Positions 6,894-12,632 of a stretch of DNA of 13,954 nt are shown here, in pieces (positions within the stretch are counted from its first letter, which is position 1; each line of letters opens with the position of its first letter). Both the position numbers and the translations under genes were made by a program. This stretch comes from JBPCRW01 sp050996405 (GTDB lineage: Bacteria > Acidobacteriota > Blastocatellia > Pyrinomonadales > Pyrinomonadaceae). The DNA lies in contig JBPCRW010000036.1 in NCBI GenBank assembly GCA_050996405.1, positions 1 through 13,954 of the forward strand. The letters run 5' to 3'. Below the pieces are notes generated by a model. It was not told the DNA's origin. It searched no databases and saw nothing but the letters and a program-made list of their open reading frames with translations.

Positions 6894-7901
6894 TTAATTA
6901 TCATTGAGCAATTTAACGGCGGTTTCGGAATCAGTAATCAACACATTAGCAAGTTTTGCTTTCAAAACTGCGCGAATTCCATTCTCTTTAGTTTCCCCGC
7001 CGGCAATACAGACAATATATTTACCGTGTTGAGCGGACAACTTTCGGAAAGTATCCAGACGAACATTTAGAATACGGTTAGTAATTTCCTGAAACCGCTT
7101 GTCTTTTTTAAGTTCCGGTTTATCTGCTAATGAAACTCCATCTTTATCAATCGGCACATAATTATATTCTGCAACGGCTCCCAACTTTTTTATCTCTTTT
7201 AAAGGAAAGCCGTTTTGTTCGGCAAAGGCGCAAAATCCCGGCGTGTCATTATTTATTGTCCCCAAACCGCTAAACGCGACATCTACGTTATGCGCGGACG
7301 CGAATATCTCGCCCGCTCTGGAAGCTAAAATTTCCTTGCGCCATTTTTCGACATTCGGAGCTGTCGCCAAAATTTGCGCGGGCAAAGCGTGAGCTTTGAC
7401 ATTCGGACGGTATTTGGCGGCTAACAATCCAACTAAAGTATTCGGGAATAAATCAACCGACTCGTAGGTACTGTCGGAGGCAAGCGGGAAAATCTCCAAA
7501 TTTTCTTTGCCGCCCTCACGAATTTGAGCGACCATTTGATAAAGCGTATGCCCGCATGACAAACCTATTTTTGCTCCGTTGCCGACAATTCGCTCGAAAT
7601 ATCGCGCCGCCGCCCATCCTAAATCTTCTTTGAGATGATCGGCTTCACCGGTCGGCGCAACTATTGCGTCGCGCAAGTTAAATCGTTCAATAAGTTTGAC
7701 CGATAAATCTAATATAGCGGGAAAATTAAAATTAATTTTTATATATTCATTTTCCCGTGCCTGCTTTAAAAGGCGTGACACTTTTGCTTGGGGAATGCCT
7801 AAAATTTCAGCAATCCTACTCTGCTGCTCGCCGTGCCGATAATAAAGTTGTGCCGAGCGAACCATCTCGCTCATTTCCATATAACTGTCAAAATCAATCA
7901 T
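6894..7901 (-). CDS. SorC/DeoR-type sugar-sensing transcriptional regulator
   Basis: The 335-residue protein has the SorC-family layout. A short N-terminal helix-turn-helix lies at about residues 15-56 (YYRHGEQQSRIAEILGIPQAKVSRLLKQARENEYIKI). It is followed by a sugar-phosphate-binding domain of about 270 residues with a GLSCGHTLYQM phosphate-loop-like segment and the late VCIAGGETKENGIRAVLKAKLANVLITD block typical of the family. Such proteins are tetrameric regulators whose DNA binding changes with a phosphorylated sugar. The ATG at 7901 has a GGAG motif about nine bases upstream. The gene is divergent from the plus-strand operon, with a 32-bp palindrome in the shared gap, so it is the likely regulator of that operon and of itself. 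A sugar sensor next to a protein-modification locus is unexpected. Confidence 0.9.
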   Translation of the reverse strand: MIDFDSYMEMSEMVRSAQLYYRHGEQQSRIAEILGIPQAKVSRLLKQARENEYIKINFNFPAILDLSVKLIERFNLRDAIVAPTGEADHLKEDLGWAAARYFERIVGNGAKIGLSCGHTLYQMVAQIREGGKENLEIFPLASDSTYESVDLFPNTLVGLLAAKYRPNVKAHALPAQILATAPNVEKWRKEILASRAGEIFASAHNVDVAFSGLGTINNDTPGFCAFAEQNGFPLKEIKKLGAVAEYNYVPIDKDGVSLADKPELKKDKRFQEITNRILNVRLDTFRKLSAQHGKYIVCIAGGETKENGIRAVLKAKLANVLITDSETAVKLLNDN

Positions 7902-7993
7902 TTACAATCTCCGCGATTCTCTCAAAATAATCTTTAAATACCAAGAAATGCAAATGATAAGATATGATTGTTTGAATTGTTATCTTCATCGAG

Positions 7994-8025
7994 AAGAATT
8001 TTATTCAATTTTGAATAAAATTCTT
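7994..8025. promoter_or_regulatory. Perfect 32-bp palindrome, probable operator
   Basis: AAGAATTTTATTCAA (7994-8008) and TTGAATAAAATTCTT (8011-8025) are exact reverse complements separated by two bases. The repeat lies between the divergent SorC-type gene and the plus-strand operon, and its right end overlaps a TTGACA box by two bases. Binding there would be expected to block the plus-strand promoter. A perfect palindrome of this length is very unlikely by chance even in AT-rich DNA. Confidence 0.75.
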
Positions 8026-8052
8026 GACAAATAACTTTTTATTCATTAAGCT
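8024..8052 (+). promoter_or_regulatory. Candidate promoter of the plus-strand operon
   Basis: A perfect TTGACA (8024-8029) follows the palindrome. At a spacing of 16-17 bases the -10 region reads only TTAAGC/TAAGCT (8046-8052), a poor match, so the promoter may need activation or use another sigma factor. Transcription from here would include the 18-codon ORF and the terminator. Confidence 0.4.
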
Positions 8053-8088
8053 CTTTCTCGTAATCCGTTTTTTCGATTACAAATCTTT

Positions 8089-8100
8089 AAGAGGAGGTGA
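8089..8100 (+). promoter_or_regulatory. Near-ideal ribosome binding site
   Basis: AAGAGGAGGTGA at 8089-8100 contains GGAGGTGA, complementary to the end of 16S rRNA over eight bases, five bases before the ATG at 8106. It is the strongest Shine-Dalgarno in the window and decides that a short ORF starts here. Confidence 0.8.
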
Positions 8101-8105
8101 AGAAT

Positions 8106-8162
8106 ATGCCCAGCAAAGCTGTTCGCGGCGGCGATTCGATTCCGCCCGGAACATTTCATTAA
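8106..8162 (+). CDS. 18-residue peptide, candidate leader or substrate peptide
   Basis: The frame reads MPSKAVRGGDSIPPGTFH and ends at TAA. It follows the best ribosome binding site in the window, and a strong terminator hairpin begins ten bases after its stop. The arrangement (very short ORF, terminator, then genes including an E1/ThiF-type enzyme) resembles the microcin C7 locus, where the heptapeptide gene mccA is followed by a terminator and the ThiF-like mccB. The comparison is by layout only: MccA peptides end in Asn, this one ends in His. A second reading is a regulatory leader peptide, since PPG is a known ribosome-slowing motif. A third is the surviving N-terminus of a gene cut short by a stop. 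I do not recognise the peptide. Confidence 0.5.
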   Translation: MPSKAVRGGDSIPPGTFH

Positions 8163-8172
8163 ATTTGATAGT

Positions 8173-8207
8173 GACGAAACGCAGCTATAGCTGCGTTTCG
8201 TCTTTTT
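8173..8207 (+). terminator. Strong Rho-independent terminator after the 18-codon ORF
   Basis: A perfect 30-base palindrome (8173-8202), made of GACGAAACGCAGC, a TATA-type loop and the exact complement, forms a 13-bp stem and is followed by TTTTT at 8203-8207. It stands 34 bases ahead of the next gene, so full-length operon transcription needs read-through, antitermination or another promoter. Confidence 0.85.
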
Positions 8208-8236
8208 ATCTGAGTCTTAAATAGAAGGAGTGAAAT

Positions 8237-8617
8237 ATGTGGACGAAACTTGGGTTGGCGTTATTAGGCTTAAATGATCTTTCGCGCTTCCGTAATACAG
8301 GGGAAAATAAAATGGGTAAAACAATTTACTATCGAACTAAAGACGGCAGAGTTGATTATGGCTTTTCTATTGAAAAACAGCCCGATAGCAGCTTAAAGGC
8401 GTTCATTACGTCTATGCCCAGTTATGGATTGCGTTCTAATGATATAAAAATAACGCACCGGCTAATTGATACAAATGGAAGATATTACGTTTGTTGGAAC
8501 AGAAAATTATACGACGAAGATGACTTGAAGTCGGTTATCGCTCTATGGTCGGATACGACGCAAGAATATATTAGAACCGGCGAAACAATTAGCGATCAAA
8601 TGCGGCGGAGAAGATAA
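8237..8617 (+). CDS. Hypothetical 126-aa protein, first full-size gene of the operon
   Basis: The ATG at 8237 has AAGGAG six bases upstream. The product begins MWTKLGLALLGLNDLSRF, a short hydrophobic, helix-like start. It continues with a compact alpha/beta segment (KTIYYRTKDGRVDYGFSIEK ... YYVCWNRKLYDEDDLKSVIALWSD) and an Arg-rich end. A second ATG at 8312 (MGKTIYYRTK) also has a usable AGGGG eight bases ahead, so a 101-aa form is possible. The single cysteine after THRLIDTNGRYYVC, followed by a tryptophan region, faintly recalls the H...G...C...W order of E2 ubiquitin-conjugating enzymes, but the protein is too short for a full E2 core and I do not assign that function. It lies 21 bases before the JAMM-E1 gene and is probably its partner. 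Confidence 0.7.
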   Translation: MWTKLGLALLGLNDLSRFRNTGENKMGKTIYYRTKDGRVDYGFSIEKQPDSSLKAFITSMPSYGLRSNDIKITHRLIDTNGRYYVCWNRKLYDEDDLKSVIALWSDTTQEYIRTGETISDQMRRRR

Positions 8618-8638
8618 TCTCCGTCTTTGAGGCAAATT

Positions 8639-10288
8639 ATGAAAAAAATATATGAACAGATTTCTTCTAAATCTTATTTGCCGGACGAAAATTTATTTCA
8701 ATCGGTTATGAATCAACCGCTTGTAACCGGCAACTTTCCCCCTACTGCTAACGATTTCCAGAATTCTACCGGAAATCACGACGTTGATATGCCGAATTTG
8801 ATTATTTCAGAATTAGTATTGCGCGAAATATATCAAACCGTCGGTCTGCGCCGCGCTGAAAATGGCGGACCACTTGGCGGCAGCCGTTCGTCCGGTATCG
8901 TTACTCATTATCATTTCGACAATTCGGCGCATCGCACCGGAGCGACTTACTCGCCAAACGCGGAATTATTAAATAAATTATTCGCCGAAGAATGGAATCC
9001 GCAGGATATTAATCTGTTGGGTTTTGTACACAGTCATCCACCCGGATTTCGGCAACCGTCGGGCGGCGACATCGAGTATGCCTCCCGAATCTTAGCGGCT
9101 ATTCCCAAACTTGAATATTTGTATCTACCGATTGTAATGACCAAACCGGACACCGGTTCTTTTTCATTACTGCCGTTTGTCGCTCTCCGCGACGGCGAAA
9201 CAGTCAAAATCAAGCGAATAGAGTTGGTTATTGTCCGCGACAATGACCCGATGAAAGTTTCAAGCGACAGCGCAGATGAGAAAAAAGATTCGGCTATATC
9301 CGTTATGGATACAAAATTAAATAACGGTAAGGGAAAATACTCATCAGAGATTTTTAAGCGTGTGGAAAACGCATATGATTTAAACTATTTATCTGATTGC
9401 CGGGTTGTTGTTTTCGGCACGGGCGGAGCGGCGGATTTTATCGAAAATATAGTCCGCGCCGGAGTCGGTCAGATTATTTTGGTAGATAAGGATACAGTTT
9501 CGGAAAGTAATCTCGCCACTCAGCAAACATACCTCTGCGGTGTCGGTCGCCCGAAAGTCGAATGTATCGCCGAACGGCTTTTGCAAATTAACCCGCAGGC
9601 GTTGACGGTAGCAATTCCGCGCTGGCTCAACGACGATTTTGATGACGAGGAATTAGCGGAGTTGTTGGCTGACGAAATTCAAGGCAGAAAGCCGACCCGC
9701 ACATTGCTTTGCGGCTTAACCGATAACTTTTACGCGCAAGCCCGAATTAACCGATTAGCACTCCAATTCGGAGTGCCTTCTCTCTGCGCCCAAGTTTACA
9801 AGGAAGGACGCGGAGCGGAAATTACTTTTACTTATCCGGGCGTAACACCCGCCTGTCATCGGTGTATTTTGAGTAGCCGCTACCGGGCGTTTCTCGAACA
9901 AAATTATCAAAACGAAGTTACTTCGCACGGAACGCCGATATTTGCGACAGCGCGGCTAAACGCCATCAAAGGCTTTATCGCTCTTGGTCTGCTTCATCAC
10001 GGCACCGACCATCCGCGCTGGGGCAATTTGTTAAAACGCATCGGCAATCGCAATTTGGTACAGCTTCGCATGGACCCGGATTTTACCGACACTTTAGGGT
10101 TTGATATTTTCGACCGAACTTTTGACGGGGCGAACACAAGCCGCTTGTTGTTTGATGAAGCAATCTGGGTTGAACAGAAAGCGGAATGTCCCGCCAACGG
10201 CTACGACTACTATTGCCCCGACTGCAGCGGAACGGGAGATTTGGGTTTGTCAATCGGCACTCTTGACGATACCCGTAAAATGAGGTGA
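8639..10288 (+). CDS. JAMM (JAB) metallopeptidase fused to an E1/ThiF-type adenylating enzyme
   Basis: The protein has 549 residues. Residues ~50-200 form a JAB/Mov34 domain with a complete zinc site: Glu74 in AENGGPLGG and the motif H131-S-H133-P-x6-S141-x2-D144 (HSHPPGFRQPSGGD). Such domains cut isopeptide or C-terminal tails of ubiquitin-like proteins. Residues ~250-535 are a ThiF/E1 domain. It has the nucleotide loop GTGGAA (260-265), VDKDTVSESNL (D283, D285), GRPK and LTDN, and paired CxxC motifs (C406/C409 and C526/C529) that should bind zinc. The usual arginine of the SNLxRQ motif is absent (SNLATQQ). The domain would adenylate a C-terminal carboxylate with ATP. The ATG at 8639 has GAGG six bases upstream; a TTG at 8627 is less likely. 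The stop is 7 bases before the ATPase gene start. Confidence 0.9.
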   Translation: MKKIYEQISSKSYLPDENLFQSVMNQPLVTGNFPPTANDFQNSTGNHDVDMPNLIISELVLREIYQTVGLRRAENGGPLGGSRSSGIVTHYHFDNSAHRTGATYSPNAELLNKLFAEEWNPQDINLLGFVHSHPPGFRQPSGGDIEYASRILAAIPKLEYLYLPIVMTKPDTGSFSLLPFVALRDGETVKIKRIELVIVRDNDPMKVSSDSADEKKDSAISVMDTKLNNGKGKYSSEIFKRVENAYDLNYLSDCRVVVFGTGGAADFIENIVRAGVGQIILVDKDTVSESNLATQQTYLCGVGRPKVECIAERLLQINPQALTVAIPRWLNDDFDDEELAELLADEIQGRKPTRTLLCGLTDNFYAQARINRLALQFGVPSLCAQVYKEGRGAEITFTYPGVTPACHRCILSSRYRAFLEQNYQNEVTSHGTPIFATARLNAIKGFIALGLLHHGTDHPRWGNLLKRIGNRNLVQLRMDPDFTDTLGFDIFDRTFDGANTSRLLFDEAIWVEQKAECPANGYDYYCPDCSGTGDLGLSIGTLDDTRKMR

Positions 10289-10295
10289 ATGTAAT

Positions 10296-11654
10296 ATGAA
10301 GCAATTTCTAAACGGCAGCGGCGAAGCCTTTCGCGCTCTGGAAACAGGAGCGCGAAATAACTGTATAGTTTTTCAAAATCAAGAGATGCCGTCCGGCACA
10401 ACGCCGAAGTTTATGAAAATCGGATTTGAAGTTGTTGCTGATGATCGCGCCTTATTGCACGTTGATCTCGGAGCTGTTTATTCGGGCGACAATCAAACGA
10501 TCAGACAATGGTTTGAGAGCGGCGCGATGGAATTTGCCAATTTTGAAGAACTGCGTCATTGGATCGAATCGGAGTTAAAACCCGAATACGAAAAAGTCGT
10601 CGTTAACGGCGGCATCATTCAATCGCCGCCGGTTATTGAATCCCTGAGCAACTTCGCGGAAGTTAATAATGCCGTCCCGCCAAAAACTACATCGGTCAAA
10701 ATAAACCCGAAAGAATTGTTCGGACAACTGTCGCAGGAAGTTCGCGGACAAAATGAATCGCTCGCAAGATTAAGCAGCAGAATTTCCCGTCATCTCGCCC
10801 GCACTAATCCGCGTCGCCCGGCAACCGTTTTCGCGGTCGGACCGACGGGAGTCGGCAAAACGCAAACTGCCGAAACTTTGGCAAGAGTTTTGAGCCGAAT
10901 GGTGCCGAACCGCCAAACTTTTCATTATTTGCGACTCGATATGTCGGAGTATCAGGAAAAACACCGGATAAGTCAGCTTCTCGGTGCGCCGCAAGGCTAC
11001 ATCGGCTATGGTGAAGGGGCGCAACTGCCGGACGCTTTAGCAATGTATCCGAACTGCGTCGTATTATTTGACGAAATCGAAAAAGCCCATCCCGACATTT
11101 TAAAAACTTTGATGAATGCGATGGATGTCGGGCGGTTGTCTTCTCCACACTTAGCTAACGGCGAGCGGGAAATTGATTGCCGCAAAGCCGTTTTCTTTTT
11201 TACCAGCAATCTCGAATCTAGCGGCATTTTGCGGGAACTAACAACTTATAAGGATAATGAGCAACCCGATTCGCAGGTGGTTGATGAAGTTTGTCGGCGG
11301 CACTTACGAAAAGCCGGTATCTCTCCCGAAATCATCGGGCGCATCGGCAGTTTCCTTGCGTATCGGGAATTGAATCAGCAAGCCCGTATAGAAATATTGG
11401 CGTTAACTATTTTTCGGACGGCTTCCGAATACGGATTAAACATATCCTATATTGCTCCCGAAACTTTAACGACAATATTGAATAAAACCGAAGCCTCACA
11501 CTTCGGAGTCAGACCGGATGAATATCTAATTGATGAAATGTTCGGCGATGTATTTGCCAAAACATTAGATGAATTCGGCAGCGTCCCATTAAAAATTCGC
11601 GGTGTGGATGAGTTTTACTGCTTACCCGCCGACGAAAACGATTCAATGAACTAG
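10296..11654 (+). CDS. Clp/Hsp100-type AAA+ ATPase with a single ATPase module
   Basis: The 452-residue protein has an AAA+ module related to the second ring of ClpA/ClpB. It shows Walker A GPTGVGKT (182-189), LRLDMSEYQEKHRISQLLGAP, the pore loop GYIGYGEGAQL, Walker B LFDEIEKAH (D259, E260), sensor 1 FTSN (T303-N305), a probable arginine finger in GRIGSFLAYREL, and sensor 2 GVRP (R406). These indicate an active threading ATPase. The first ~150 residues match nothing I recognise and replace the usual Clp N-domain and first ring, so they may bind the local substrate. I see no clear ClpP-docking loop, but this cannot be settled by eye. The gene starts seven bases after the JAMM-E1 stop, with a GAGGTGA ribosome site that overlaps it. 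The likely role is unfolding or remodelling of a tagged protein. Confidence 0.88.
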   Translation: MKQFLNGSGEAFRALETGARNNCIVFQNQEMPSGTTPKFMKIGFEVVADDRALLHVDLGAVYSGDNQTIRQWFESGAMEFANFEELRHWIESELKPEYEKVVVNGGIIQSPPVIESLSNFAEVNNAVPPKTTSVKINPKELFGQLSQEVRGQNESLARLSSRISRHLARTNPRRPATVFAVGPTGVGKTQTAETLARVLSRMVPNRQTFHYLRLDMSEYQEKHRISQLLGAPQGYIGYGEGAQLPDALAMYPNCVVLFDEIEKAHPDILKTLMNAMDVGRLSSPHLANGEREIDCRKAVFFFTSNLESSGILRELTTYKDNEQPDSQVVDEVCRRHLRKAGISPEIIGRIGSFLAYRELNQQARIEILALTIFRTASEYGLNISYIAPETLTTILNKTEASHFGVRPDEYLIDEMFGDVFAKTLDEFGSVPLKIRGVDEFYCLPADENDSMN

Positions 11655-11667
11655 AAATATAAAGATT

Positions 11668-12126
11668 ATGGTCGGCGAGATTTTACTTTTAGCAATTGCA
11701 ATTTTGGGTATCAGTATTTTGTCGGGGAAAGGCAAAGCCGAAAATTATTACAAATTTTTGATCTGGCTGATTCTTGCGCCTATTCTATCGGCAATCGGTT
11801 TCAATTACGTTTCACGGTTTTGGTATGGCTTACCGCTATGGATGCAGGTTTTATGTTTTTTACTCGTGCCGTTTATTTTCTCGGCCCTATTGCGGCTGAT
11901 ATGCCCCAAAACGAAGTGGCTTCAAGGTTTACAAACGGTTATCTTTCAAACCTTGATTTACGTCGTAACTTTTCCGCTTCGCTTTCTCTGGCGGTTGAGT
12001 CGGTTTTTCCTTCAGCAGGAACGCCGCGCTCAAAAGCTGAATCCATATCGTCCGGTTGTCGGCGGCAGACCGCCGATCCAAAACGAGCGGCGCGAAACCG
12101 AACAAAGAAATAACATTTTTGATTAA
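11668..12126 (+). CDS. Small integral membrane protein
   Basis: The 152-residue product has about four hydrophobic segments: residues ~3-19 (EILLLAIAILGISILS), ~28-47 (YKFLIWLILAPILSAIGFNY), ~54-79 (GLPLWMQVLCFLLVPFIFSALLRLIC) and ~86-108 (LQGLQTVIFQTLIYVVTFPLRF). A basic, proline- and arginine-containing tail of about 45 residues follows and should be cytoplasmic. No catalytic motif is visible and I do not recognise a family. It lies 13 bases after the Clp-like ATPase gene and 5 bases before the next gene, so it belongs to the operon and may anchor the complex or form part of a channel. The ribosome binding site is weak (AAAG). Confidence 0.75.
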   Translation: MVGEILLLAIAILGISILSGKGKAENYYKFLIWLILAPILSAIGFNYVSRFWYGLPLWMQVLCFLLVPFIFSALLRLICPKTKWLQGLQTVIFQTLIYVVTFPLRFLWRLSRFFLQQERRAQKLNPYRPVVGGRPPIQNERRETEQRNNIFD

Positions 12127-12131
12127 GAGTT

Positions 12132-12626
12132 ATGCCGAAACCGAACGGAAACATTTTAGCTCGCTGGCAAACCACGCTTGGAATCGTCGCTTGTTCGCCG
12201 CTTGAGTTTTTCAATAGGGTTGAAGCCTCCTTAATAGAAAGTGAGTTGCCTAACCTGAAAATTTCACGAATTAATCGCAGTGAAGGCGGCTGGTTTTCGC
12301 CGCGAAGAATCTATCTCCGAATCCGTTATCAAAAGTTATATTTTGATATTTCGTCATTTGTCGTCGGTAATTCTTTAATCGTCGGTTGGTGGCTACATGA
12401 AGACTTGCCCGGCGTTGTCGATTTATGGGCGGAGATTCCCGGTTTGGGTTTTTTAATAGAAAAAACAACTCACGCCGCCACTTATTACACGGTTGATTTT
12501 ATCGAGCATTTCGAGCGCACCGTTCACAATGCGATATTGCAGGTCGTTGACGAACTAGCAGAAGAAAACGAATCGGCATTTTTGCCGGACGAAGCGCGAA
12601 AGCCTATTTGGGAAGAACTTTGGTAA
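12132..12626 (+). CDS. Hypothetical 164-aa protein of the operon
   Basis: The start ATG is five bases after the stop of the membrane-protein gene. The product has a mixed alpha/beta pattern, with strands such as NLKISRINRSEGGWF, IYLRIRYQKLYFDISSFVVG and LIVGWWLHED. It is rich in aromatic residues, has an acidic, helical C-terminus (VVDELAEENESAFLPDEARK), a single Cys and no clear membrane span, although the WW segment and the LPGVVDLWAEIPGLGFLI stretch are hydrophobic. No motif identifies a function. Its tight placement between a membrane protein and the large ATPase suggests a structural or adaptor role in the same complex. It could also be a substrate-binding partner. Confidence 0.7.
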   Translation: MPKPNGNILARWQTTLGIVACSPLEFFNRVEASLIESELPNLKISRINRSEGGWFSPRRIYLRIRYQKLYFDISSFVVGNSLIVGWWLHEDLPGVVDLWAEIPGLGFLIEKTTHAATYYTVDFIEHFERTVHNAILQVVDELAEENESAFLPDEARKPIWEELW

Positions 12627-12632
12627 GCGGTT

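Noticed and set aside
8024..8224. 66-codon frame across the operon leader (TTG start)
   Set aside because: It runs through the palindrome, the strong SD and the terminator, has no ribosome site of its own, and its translation shows no protein-like pattern. The 18-codon frame starting at 8106 fits the SD instead.
8237..8617. Firm assignment of the 126-aa protein as an E2 enzyme
   Set aside because: Only a loose H-G-C-W order is visible and the protein is too short for a full E2 core. It was kept as a speculation.
10770..11485. Several frames inside the Clp-like ATPase gene
   Set aside because: All overlap the conserved Walker, pore-loop and sensor region read in the main frame; none has its own start signal.
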